The notes under the pieces: model-generated
The model's database searches: none
Seen by the model: the letters and a program-made list of their open reading frames with translations, nothing else
What the model was told of the DNA's origin: nothing
Part shown: positions 1 through 5,586 of the stretch, piece after piece
Numbering within the stretch: the stretch's first letter is position 1
Layout of the letters: each line of letters starts with the position of its first letter
NCBI GenBank assembly: GCA_937927335.1
Contig: CALBDU010000093.1
Span: 1 to 9,919, forward strand
Reading direction: 5' to 3'
DNA from: an uncultured Clostridium sp.
GTDB lineage: Bacteria; Bacillota; Clostridia; Clostridiales; Clostridiaceae
Length of the DNA: 9,919 bases
Position numbers and translations under genes: made by a program

Positions 1-72
1 AGCATGTTCTCTTTTTTTGCTTATCTAATTTACACCATTATACGGACTTAATTTGTCCGCGCCCCCATCTGT

Positions 73-205
73 GCAAAATTTCAATTAGTGTGCAGGTTTT
101 TTGGATTAATAATCAATTTTCGGCTATATTTTGTGTAAATTATGGGTTTATACGTTAAATTTCAGATATATTTACGTTTATATTGAACATTAATTGAAAT
201 TTTGC
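73..205. repeat. 133-bp segment bounded by 19-bp inverted repeats (MITE-like)
   Basis: The left arm at 73-91 (GCAAAATTTCAATTAGTGT) and the right arm at 187-205 (ACATTAATTGAAATTTTGC) are reverse complements at 18 of 19 positions, 15 of them contiguous. They enclose 95 bp of AT-rich sequence with no ORF. This resembles a miniature inverted-repeat element or the remnant of an insertion sequence, but I see no clear target-site duplication and cannot assign a family. A long-range hairpin in a transcript is an alternative reading. Confidence 0.45.
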
Positions 206-233
206 TCATTTTCGCCAAAAGTTCAATGTTGGC

Positions 234-334
234 GTTTCTCAAGTCACTAATGAAGGAGTTTCCAATCTCATCGGGCAAGGCTGGGGTTTCTCAAGCCTCT
301 AATGAAGGATTCCCAACTCATAGAGCAAGGCCGG
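234..334. repeat. Imperfect tandem repeat, two ~50-bp units
   Basis: Unit 1 spans 234-284 and unit 2 spans 286-334. Both begin GTTTCTCAAG, share CTAATGAAGGA, then CCAA and CTCAT after short gaps, and end GCAAGGC(T/C)GG. Two one-base deletions distinguish unit 2. The stretch is visibly richer in G+C than the sequence on either side. It has no convincing coding frame across both units, so it is best described as a non-coding duplicated repeat of unknown role. Confidence 0.65.
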
Positions 335-435
335 ATAGCCTTAAAGCAAAAAAAGTTCTCAGTCTAAAACAGTAAAGACCAGACATTCCCATAGCCTTAT
401 CCATAAACTACTGCTTGTCCATGCTTTTTAAATAT

Positions 436-450
436 CGTCAAATAAGAATG
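436..450. repeat. Direct repeat copy A (CGTCAAATAAGAATG)
   Basis: This 15-mer matches the 996-1010 copy at 14 of 15 positions. The two copies lie either side of the small membrane-protein gene (483-944). Confidence 0.4.
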
Positions 451-482
451 ATGTTCATATAAGATACACTATACTATAATAT

Positions 483-944
483 TTAGGCTGGTTCACTTTC
501 ATCAAAGATATAAAATTTGTCACCTAATATGATAATAGTAAATGTGGCTGGTATATTCCATGAACCACTAACGCTTTTGCTTTGCAAATCCTTTAGTTCA
601 ATAGAATAAGTCATTTTTACTATAAATAAACCAGTAATCAAAATTTGTGAATCTTTTTTTAGGCTAAAGTTCACTCTGTAAGAATTTTTATTTTGGGGAT
701 TATTAATGGAATATCTATTAAATACGTTGATGTCTTGAAAAACACCTTCAGACATATGTTTAGACAATTCACCAGAATACCCATTATCAGTAGTGAATGC
801 ATCCTGAACAACGGTATAAATCTTATCATTTAAATGATTCTTTTCTATCATATTCTTTTCATGGATTGTAAAGAAAGTCATAAAAATTACAGCACATGTT
901 AATACCGTTAACAATAAAGTTAGTTTGAAATGCTTATTAATAAT
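483..944 (-). CDS. Small membrane-anchored protein, probable ATT start
   Basis: This gene is not recognised. From the ATT at 944 the product is 153 aa. It has a basic N-terminus (IINKHFK), one hydrophobic segment at about residues 8-25, and a mostly polar, probably extracytoplasmic remainder that looks beta-rich and ends in FDESEPA. The residues before its cysteine (VLTC) do not make a good lipobox, so a membrane anchor or uncleaved signal fits better than a lipoprotein. The start is unusual. The only good Shine-Dalgarno site, GGAGG at 955-959, lies 10 bases before ATT at 944. The nearest conventional alternative, TTG at 914, has no ribosome binding site and would cut off the positive charges and half of the hydrophobic segment. 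It lies 73 bases downstream of the VOC gene and may be the last gene of that operon. Confidence 0.6.
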   Translation of the reverse strand: MINKHFKLTLLLTVLTCAVIFMTFFTIHEKNMIEKNHLNDKIYTVVQDAFTTDNGYSGELSKHMSEGVFQDINVFNRYSINNPQNKNSYRVNFSLKKDSQILITGLFIVKMTYSIELKDLQSKSVSGSWNIPATFTIIILGDKFYIFDESEPA

Positions 945-954
945 AGTATTTGTA

Positions 955-959
955 CCTCC
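955..959 (-). promoter_or_regulatory. Shine-Dalgarno site deciding the 944 start
   Basis: GGAGG on the minus strand is followed after 10 bases by ATT ATT AAT AAG. No ATG, GTG or TTG stands at a usable distance, so this site points to a non-canonical ATT start or to a lost ATG. Confidence 0.55.
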
Positions 960-995
960 ATAATATAGGTTTTAAATTCGGAATTATTACTAATA

Positions 996-1010
996 CGTCA
1001 AATAAGGATG
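996..1010. repeat. Direct repeat copy B (CGTCAAATAAGGATG)
   Basis: This is the second copy of the 15-mer at 436-450, one mismatch apart. It lies just after the VOC stop codon. Read on the minus strand it contains TTGACG, which resembles a -35 box, but I see no well-spaced -10 for it. Confidence 0.4.
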
Positions 1011-1017
1011 CCAATAA

Positions 1018-1440
1018 CTACTTTACTCTTTTATACATTGGATGATTATCATTAAATTGAACCAAATCCCACAGGTTTCCATATAGGTCTTTAAATACTG
1101 CTACAATTCCATATTCCTGCTCTTTAGGTTTTCTGATAAACTGGATGCCCTTAGCAAGCATTTCATTATAGTCTCTCCAAAAATCATCTGTTCCAAGGAA
1201 TAGAAAAACCCTGCCACCAGCTTGATTCCCAATGAAAGGATTTTGTTCAGGTTTTGAAGCTCTGGCAAGCAGTATAGTTGTTCCCGATGATCCTGGGGGA
1301 GATATTACCACCCAACGTTTATCCTGCTCCGGCTGATATGTATCTTCAATCAATGTAAAATGAAGTTTATTAGTATAGAATTCAATTGCTTCGTCATAAT
1401 CCTTAACTACTAATGCAATGTGAATAATAGACTGTATCAT
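1018..1440 (-). CDS. VOC family protein (glyoxalase/bleomycin-resistance fold)
   Basis: The 140-aa product is typical in length for a single-subunit vicinal-oxygen-chelate protein built from two beta-alpha-beta-beta-beta modules. The first module opens with IIHIALVVKDYDEAIEFY, where His7 is in the usual first metal-ligand position. The second closes with FKDLYGNLWDLVQF, the family's final strand. The usual ligand there is Glu (WEL); this protein has Asp125, so metal binding may differ. Family members act as lyases, dioxygenases or drug-binding proteins, and nothing here fixes the substrate. The ATG at 1440 is preceded by AGAAGG at 9 bases. It lies 47 bases downstream of the YbaK-type gene on the same strand, with no terminator between them, so co-transcription is likely. 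Calling it a resistance gene would go beyond the evidence. Confidence 0.88.
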   Translation of the reverse strand: MIQSIIHIALVVKDYDEAIEFYTNKLHFTLIEDTYQPEQDKRWVVISPPGSSGTTILLARASKPEQNPFIGNQAGGRVFLFLGTDDFWRDYNEMLAKGIQFIRKPKEQEYGIVAVFKDLYGNLWDLVQFNDNHPMYKRVK

Positions 1441-1487
1441 TATAAAAAACCTTCTTTCATTAATACTACACCAGCGGCTTTCAGCAA

Positions 1488-1952
1488 TTATTTTCTTATC
1501 CTTACAACCTGCCCGTTATTTATCTGCTGCATAGTTTTAGTTGAAATCTTGGTCAGGGAATATGGGGAGCCTCCGCCGGTATAAACAAACTCGGCTTCCA
1601 TAACCCTTGGATCTATTAAAAAGGTTGCATCATAGCCAAACCCTGGCACGCCGCCGCATATGTATCCTGTTTTATCAAGGATTTCCTCTGGAGTAGCCAG
1701 CCTTGGGGCTTCAATATTAAGCAGCTTTCCCACCCTTGAGGTGCTTGCTCTGTTTTCACCTTTCACAATGGCCACAATAAGATCTCCACAGCCGTTTATC
1801 ATGCATATACTTTTTATAAAATCCTCCGGTGCCACATTGGCCGCCGCTGCTGCTTCCTCTACAGAATGACAGGTATCCTCAAATATCATCTGCTCTGCAT
1901 CGATATGGTTTTCCATCAGGTACTGCTTTAATTTTTCTTCATACTCGTTCAT
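1488..1952 (-). CDS. YbaK/EbsC family aminoacyl-tRNA deacylase
   Basis: The 154-aa product matches the YbaK/ProX-type editing domain in length and motifs. The family hydrolyses mischarged aminoacyl-tRNAs in trans (for example Cys-tRNA(Pro) or Ala-tRNA(Pro)) in the cytoplasm. Visible features are the helix SVEEAAAAANVAPEDFIKS with the conserved lysine (Lys47), the strand DLIVAIVKGENR, the glycine-proline loop GGVPGFG (residues 100-106), which replaces the usual GGxSPxG, and the late TGGGSPYSLTKIS segment (125-137). The tRNA specificity cannot be read from the sequence. The ATG at 1952 follows a perfect AGGAGG at 7 bases. Its base composition looks more G+C-rich than the operon at 4426-9864, as expected for a housekeeping gene. 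It is the first gene of a minus-strand unit and diverges from the gene at 2208. Confidence 0.88.
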   Translation of the reverse strand: MNEYEEKLKQYLMENHIDAEQMIFEDTCHSVEEAAAAANVAPEDFIKSICMINGCGDLIVAIVKGENRASTSRVGKLLNIEAPRLATPEEILDKTGYICGGVPGFGYDATFLIDPRVMEAEFVYTGGGSPYSLTKISTKTMQQINNGQVVRIRK

Positions 1953-2037
1953 TTCAATTCCTCCTGAGTTATACTTGAGTAAGCTTCTATATGTTTCTCA
2001 ATTTTATCATCACTTTTATGTAAAATATTCCATTACC

Positions 2038-2046
2038 ATTATACCA
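2038..2046 (-). promoter_or_regulatory. Extended -10 promoter element for the deacylase operon
   Basis: The minus strand reads TGGTATAAT, an exact TGn-TATAAT extended -10. It would start transcription near 2031 and give a leader of about 80 bases before the ATG at 1952. The -35 region is weak, as is usual for extended -10 promoters. Confidence 0.5.
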
Positions 2047-2147
2047 TATTCTTACTCCGCCTTATAATAAAGTCATTTCATATCAGATTATATTTCATAG
2101 CTCACTAATAACAGCAAGCATATCATTTCTCCAATTATTAGAGGATA

Positions 2148-2153
2148 TATAAT
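2148..2153 (+). promoter_or_regulatory. Possible -10 box for the metallo-hydrolase unit
   Basis: An exact TATAAT lies 54 bases before the ATG at 2208. No good -35 box stands 16-18 bases upstream, so support is weak. A 10-bp palindrome, ACAATATTGT at 2174-2183, lies between this box and the ribosome binding site. Confidence 0.3.
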
Positions 2154-2207
2154 ATTTATGGCGAATAAATATAACAATATTGTAAACTAAATAAAAAGAG
2201 GATGTAT

Positions 2208-3430
2208 ATGGATATTATAATTCACAGAAGAACTCACCAGATTGGCGGCTGTGTAACTGAAATAAAAACTGATCAGGGAAGAATAATCATTGATTTTGGT
2301 TCAGAACTTCCGGATAAGTATGGAAATATAAAACCTTCTAAATTTAAATTAGATGGCATTAATGAGGGTTGTCCAAATTGTGATGCTGTTTTGTTTACCC
2401 ACTACCACGACGACCATACTGGCATGATTAACAACATTCTGTCTGACATCCCTTTATATATGGGCCCGGCCGCAAAAGAAATTTATCTGATATATCAAAA
2501 TAGGATTAAAGGAAATATTGAAGTTGTAAAAGAATTAGTACCTTTACAATGGGTGAAAAACTTAATTTTAAAGACATAGCAGTAACTCCTCTTATAATAG
2601 ACCACTCAGCATATGACGCATACATGTTTTTAATAGAGACAGACAATAAAAAAGTACTCTATACAGGTGATTTCCGAACACATGGTACCCGTGGAAAAGC
2701 TTTTATACCTACCCTTCTAAAGTATGTGGGCCAAGTTGACGTTTTAATTACAGAGGGCACAATGCTAACCAGAGCTGAAACCCAAATTACTGAAAAGAAA
2801 CTGCTAGACAAAGCAAAAAAGTATCTCAGAGATTTCAAGTATGTATTTTTAATATGTTCATCCACCAACATAGATAGGATAGGATCCTTTCATCAGGCAA
2901 CTCCTAAAGGCAAGTATTTTATTTGTGACAAATATCAGTATGATGTTTTACTATCTGTAAGAAAATATGCCGGTCATCTTACTTCTCTTTATCAATATAA
3001 AAAAGCATTATATTACAGCAGATATTTAAAGGATAAACTGGAAACCAGAGGTTTTTGCATGGTTGTAAGAAGCGGCAGAATGTTTAAAGCTTTAATGGAT
3101 TATTACAGACAAAATCACAATAATCCGATAGATATTCCTAAAAACATTAAGGGAAAGATTTTAGCTATAAATAATTTTTCAGACCTGGAAAACAAGCTAA
3201 AATATATTCTTTTATCTGCATACCGCAAAACAAAAAGGCCAGGAAGCTTCAACACATCTCTTTCCTATGGAATTTTGATCTTAAGTGAAATACGAAAACA
3301 CCCGGGAATCACAACTTTAGAGCTTGCAACAAAATGCAGCAAATCTCAAAGGTCTGTTCAAAGATATATAGAAGCCTTCCGTAATGCAGGAGAGTGGATT
3401 AAATATGACAATAAGCTTAAAGGCTGGTAA
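2208..3430 (+). pseudogene. MBL-fold/beta-CASP-like hydrolase with C-terminal winged helix, frameshifted
   Basis: Two overlapping frames (2208-2579 and about 2522-3430) make one protein of about 407 aa if the ribosome shifts by -1 at the AAAA run 2528-2531. The first part has the MBL ligand motif HYHDDH (His65, His67, Asp69, His70). The second has VDHSAYDAYMF (His133) and YTGDFRTHG (Asp155), both standard MBL positions, and then ITEGT, as in beta-CASP nucleases of the RNase J/CPSF type. The frames join smoothly as VVK-RISTFTMGEKL. The beta-CASP region stops near DYYRQNHNN, and I cannot find the usual HTSGHA-like motif or the last ligand His. Instead, residues ~352-407 form a winged helix-turn-helix (ILILSEIRKHPG...RSVQRYIEAF...KGW). 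Start: AGAGG at 2197-2201 favours ATG 2208 (6 bases) over ATG 2202 (no spacing). RNA or DNA hydrolysis is inferred and activity is doubtful. Confidence 0.72.
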
Positions 3431-3469
3431 TTGCAAAACGGCAAATCTATACTTTGGGGTGATTATTAG

Positions 3470-3826
3470 ATGCCTATGGTTGGTTTGTATTTTTATGCTT
3501 ACGGAAATTTGCTAATAGATGCCGTAGATTTGGATAATGCTGAATTATATGGCGAATGTAAAATCGGTGGAAGTTCCCATTATGATGTGTGGAGTGAAAA
3601 GTATGAAAATATGTATAAGAAACCTTATGACTATTTTCCAAGGGGAAGAGTTGTTTATAAAGTAAAAGAAGACAAGTTTATCGTCTATGCAGATAAATGT
3701 ATAGCGGAAAATGGCATCAAGAACATTATAACTACCTTTGGACTTGCAAACAGTAATGTGGATCTTGATAGAACAGATGCCCATTACGTGTGCAAAAAAT
3801 GTAATAAATATTATCTGGAGGATTAA
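3470..3826 (+). CDS. Uncharacterised 118-aa protein
   Basis: I cannot name this protein. It opens with a strand-like segment (VGLYFYAYGNLLIDAVDL), followed by SSHYDVWSE (35-43), the distinctive YDYFPRGRVVY (53-63), DKFIVYADKCI, and a closing DAHYVCKKCN with a single Cys-x2-Cys pair (Cys108, Cys111). From memory only, short unannotated proteins with a PRGRVVY core, a YADRCI-like segment and a DAHYxC end occur in Proteobacteria, which would make this a widespread family of unknown function. There is no signal peptide or membrane segment. The ATG at 3470 follows GGGGTGA at 7 bases. It begins 39 bases after the metallo-hydrolase gene and ends 4 bases before the next start, so the three are probably one transcript. 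Confidence 0.75.
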   Translation: MPMVGLYFYAYGNLLIDAVDLDNAELYGECKIGGSSHYDVWSEKYENMYKKPYDYFPRGRVVYKVKEDKFIVYADKCIAENGIKNIITTFGLANSNVDLDRTDAHYVCKKCNKYYLED

Positions 3827-3830
3827 TGTA

Positions 3831-4223
3831 ATGGGATTATTGCACACTGGGAAAGATGGTCAACATACCTATGCAATATTCGCAAGCAGGAAGTCTGTTT
3901 GTTCCTTCATCGAAATGAAATACACCAAAGCAGAAATAAAACAGTGCCTTCCTGAGAATGAGTATTCGGATTTTATCTGCCGGCTTGACTATGAGTATTG
4001 TGGGAGTATGCCGCTATATACTACGCTGTTTTCATATAGTGTTGATAAGAAACCTCTTCTAATATATGATTCAGAAGGTGGCGAATGTGATACCTGCATG
4101 TGCATTTTCTTGAAATACGAAGAAGGACAAAGACCAGATTTTGACAGGCTTATAGAAATGAGAGCCTTAACCAGGCTCCAGGAAAAATGGAGAATACGCA
4201 ATGAAAAAACCGTAAAATTGTAA
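3831..4223 (+). CDS. Uncharacterised 130-aa protein, C-terminus probably frameshifted
   Basis: This gene is not recognised. The start is ATG 3831 (MGLLHTGKDG), because CTGGAGG at 3815-3821 precedes it by 9 bases; earlier in-frame ATGs lie inside the previous gene. That ribosome binding site sits in the last codons of the 118-aa gene, whose TAA ends at 3826, so translation is probably coupled. The product is soluble and mixed alpha/beta, with several cysteines (ECDTCMC) and a basic C-terminal helix (RLQEKWRIRNEK). It stops with KTVKL just after an A6 run (4204-4209). The -1 frame stays open from there to a TAA at 4313-4315 and encodes protein-like sequence, so the intact protein was probably about 160 aa. 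Confidence 0.6.
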   Translation: MGLLHTGKDGQHTYAIFASRKSVCSFIEMKYTKAEIKQCLPENEYSDFICRLDYEYCGSMPLYTTLFSYSVDKKPLLIYDSEGGECDTCMCIFLKYEEGQRPDFDRLIEMRALTRLQEKWRIRNEKTVKL

Positions 4224-4315
4224 CAAAACAGGGTAAACTTGAGTACTACGAATATTTTAGTAAGACCGATAATCAAAACCTAAATTTTCCTGATGAATAT
4301 AAGATTGCTCGCTAA
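4205..4315 (+). other. Out-of-frame C-terminal continuation of the 3831 gene
   Basis: Read in the -1 frame relative to 3831-4223, this segment gives 36 sense codons, beginning KNRKIVTKQGKLEYYEYF and ending EYKIAR before TAA. It has no start or ribosome binding site of its own. It joins the upstream frame at the A6 run 4204-4209, as if one A were missing. Confidence 0.5.
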
Positions 4316-4365
4316 AAATTGATAAAACTGAGTAATTTTAGATATCTGCTTATAATATATAAGTG

Positions 4366-4390
4366 ATCCGGGTAAGCATTTTACCCGGAT
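4366..4390. terminator. Hairpin between converging operons
   Basis: ATCCGGGTAA (4366-4375) and TTACCCGGAT (4381-4390) form a perfect 10-bp stem with a 5-base GCATT loop. An outer match, ATAAGTG (4359-4365) with CACTTAT (4398-4404), can lengthen the stem across a 7-base bulge. It lies about 50 bases after the plus-strand frame ends and 35 bases after the minus-strand stop at 4426, so it may serve both directions. Neither side has a proper U-run, so it is not a textbook intrinsic terminator. Confidence 0.6.
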
Positions 4391-4425
4391 AATTTACCAC
4401 TTATGCTGGTATTTCCACTAATAAT

Positions 4426-5586
4426 CTAATAATTATCACAAGTCAGTTCAACTAAATAGAATCCCTTTGAATCAAGCGAAGGCGGCTTAGTATGATCTAT
4501 TTTTTTGCCTTCCTTTATATAATATCCTAATATCGTACTATTTTGTAATTTTGTAACCACATAATACAAATTCTTATTCAACCATGAATCGTTAGTTACT
4601 TTAAGAGGTAATTTCCCACCATTGTGTTCGTATAACTCTTTAATAGACATCGGTTCATTTTTGTAAATCGTTTTAAATTGAACATTTCCATCATAATTCC
4701 CATTAAGAAGATTTATATCCATTACTTTTTGATCGAAATAACTTACTATATCCTTATATAAATTTTTATTCATATTCGATACCAATTTTACAAATTTTTC
4801 TAATCTCTGGTCTCCAAGTTTCTCTAAAGATTGGAATTGTGAAGCAAATAATCCATCCTTTAGGTCATTTTGAATCTGTTCAATTTTAGAGTTGAAATAC
4901 TCTTCTAGTTCATCTTTATCTTTTATAAACTTATCTGTGCTATTATCAATAGTATTTTTCATAGTTAATATAAATGCATTAAAACTATCGTGTATACTTA
5001 CATTAGATTTTTCAAAGGATCGTACTAAGCCTTCTATTTCATCAATAGCAGTTTTTATATTTTTTGTTTTACTATCAATACCTTCTATATCTCTGGCAAA
5101 ATCATAATTCATATTTTTATAAGTATCTTCAAAGTTTATTAAAGCAATCTTTAAGGATTCAGAATCTGCTTTAAATTCCTCTTTATTTATTTTATTTAAT
5201 ATATCGTGAATTTCTGAAACCTGCGAAAAAACAGTTTTAATCTCACTGAACTCCGAATATATATTTTTAATTTCGTTAATTGTTTCATTGATTTCATTCT
5301 TATAATCATTAAGATTATTTTTTGAACTCTCTATTACTTCTTTAAATGCTGGAATCTCCCGACTGAAATAATCAATCATGATTTTAACTTCATCTGCTGA
5401 CTTTAACAAAGTATTAAATGAATCATCTTCTTTCATCCTCTTGTCCATTGTTGTCAAATCAATGATGCTCTTATGCAATTTCCCACTTGCAGTGTCAAAC
5501 TTGTTAATTGTTTTCGATAGTTGTTCTGCCGCTTTGCTGCAGTCGTTTAGGTTTTCAAATATTTTAATAGACATGTCACTGTCCAT
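4426..5586 (-). CDS. Coiled-coil protein, third gene of the dynamin-helicase operon
   Basis: The 386-aa product is not recognised by family. Residues ~10-300 are helical and rich in Lys, Glu, Asn and Ile, with heptad-like spacing typical of long coiled coils; there is no signal peptide or membrane segment. A compact, strand-rich domain follows at ~305-386 (MSIKELYEHNGGKLPLKV, then WLNKNLYYVVTKL and ILGYYIKEGKKI), which may be the specific binding or effector part. Start: AAAGGTGG at 5596-5603 lies 9 bases before ATG 5586. A longer frame from TTG 5595 abuts that site and is less likely. The start overlaps the helicase gene's end by 11 bases in another frame, a strong sign of translational coupling. 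A structural or adaptor role beside the helicase and the dynamin is inferred. Confidence 0.82.
   Translation of the reverse strand: MDSDMSIKIFENLNDCSKAAEQLSKTINKFDTASGKLHKSIIDLTTMDKRMKEDDSFNTLLKSADEVKIMIDYFSREIPAFKEVIESSKNNLNDYKNEINETINEIKNIYSEFSEIKTVFSQVSEIHDILNKINKEEFKADSESLKIALINFEDTYKNMNYDFARDIEGIDSKTKNIKTAIDEIEGLVRSFEKSNVSIHDSFNAFILTMKNTIDNSTDKFIKDKDELEEYFNSKIEQIQNDLKDGLFASQFQSLEKLGDQRLEKFVKLVSNMNKNLYKDIVSYFDQKVMDINLLNGNYDGNVQFKTIYKNEPMSIKELYEHNGGKLPLKVTNDSWLNKNLYYVVTKLQNSTILGYYIKEGKKIDHTKPPSLDSKGFYLVELTCDNY

Larger units (their letters stand above)
1..482. other. Non-coding, repeat-bearing region
   Basis: No ORF here has a credible ribosome binding site or a recognisable product. The region holds the inverted-repeat segment at 73-205 and the tandem repeat at 234-334, described separately. 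A 49-codon ATG frame at 226-375 on the plus strand runs through the tandem repeat, but it lacks a Shine-Dalgarno site and looks incidental. Positions 376-482 are AT-rich and show only the direct-repeat copy at 436-450. I see no clear terminator for the minus-strand gene that stops at 483. Confidence 0.6.

Noticed and set aside
226..375. 49-codon ATG frame through the tandem repeat on the plus strand
   Set aside because: It has no Shine-Dalgarno site, the translation matches nothing I recognise, and the reading frame is not kept between the two repeat units.
1018..1440. VOC gene as an antibiotic-resistance determinant
   Set aside because: The fold covers many unrelated functions, and no residue pattern here points to bleomycin or fosfomycin resistance.
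1660..1869. Plus-strand 69-codon frame opposite the deacylase gene
   Set aside because: The deacylase on the other strand has clear family motifs and a perfect ribosome binding site; this frame has neither.
2528..2531. Classic X-XXY-YYZ programmed -1 frameshift site
   Set aside because: The in-frame codons are GTA AAA GAA, which do not form the tandem slippery heptamer, and I see no strong downstream hairpin.
3738..3830. Longer N-terminus for the 130-aa gene, starting at ATG 3738
   Set aside because: It would overlap the preceding gene by 89 bases and lacks a ribosome binding site, while ATG 3831 has CTGGAGG at 9 bases.
4892..5107. Plus-strand hydrophobic frames opposite the coiled-coil and helicase genes
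   Set aside because: These are antisense shadows of AT-rich, Lys/Glu-rich coding sequence and have no ribosome binding sites.
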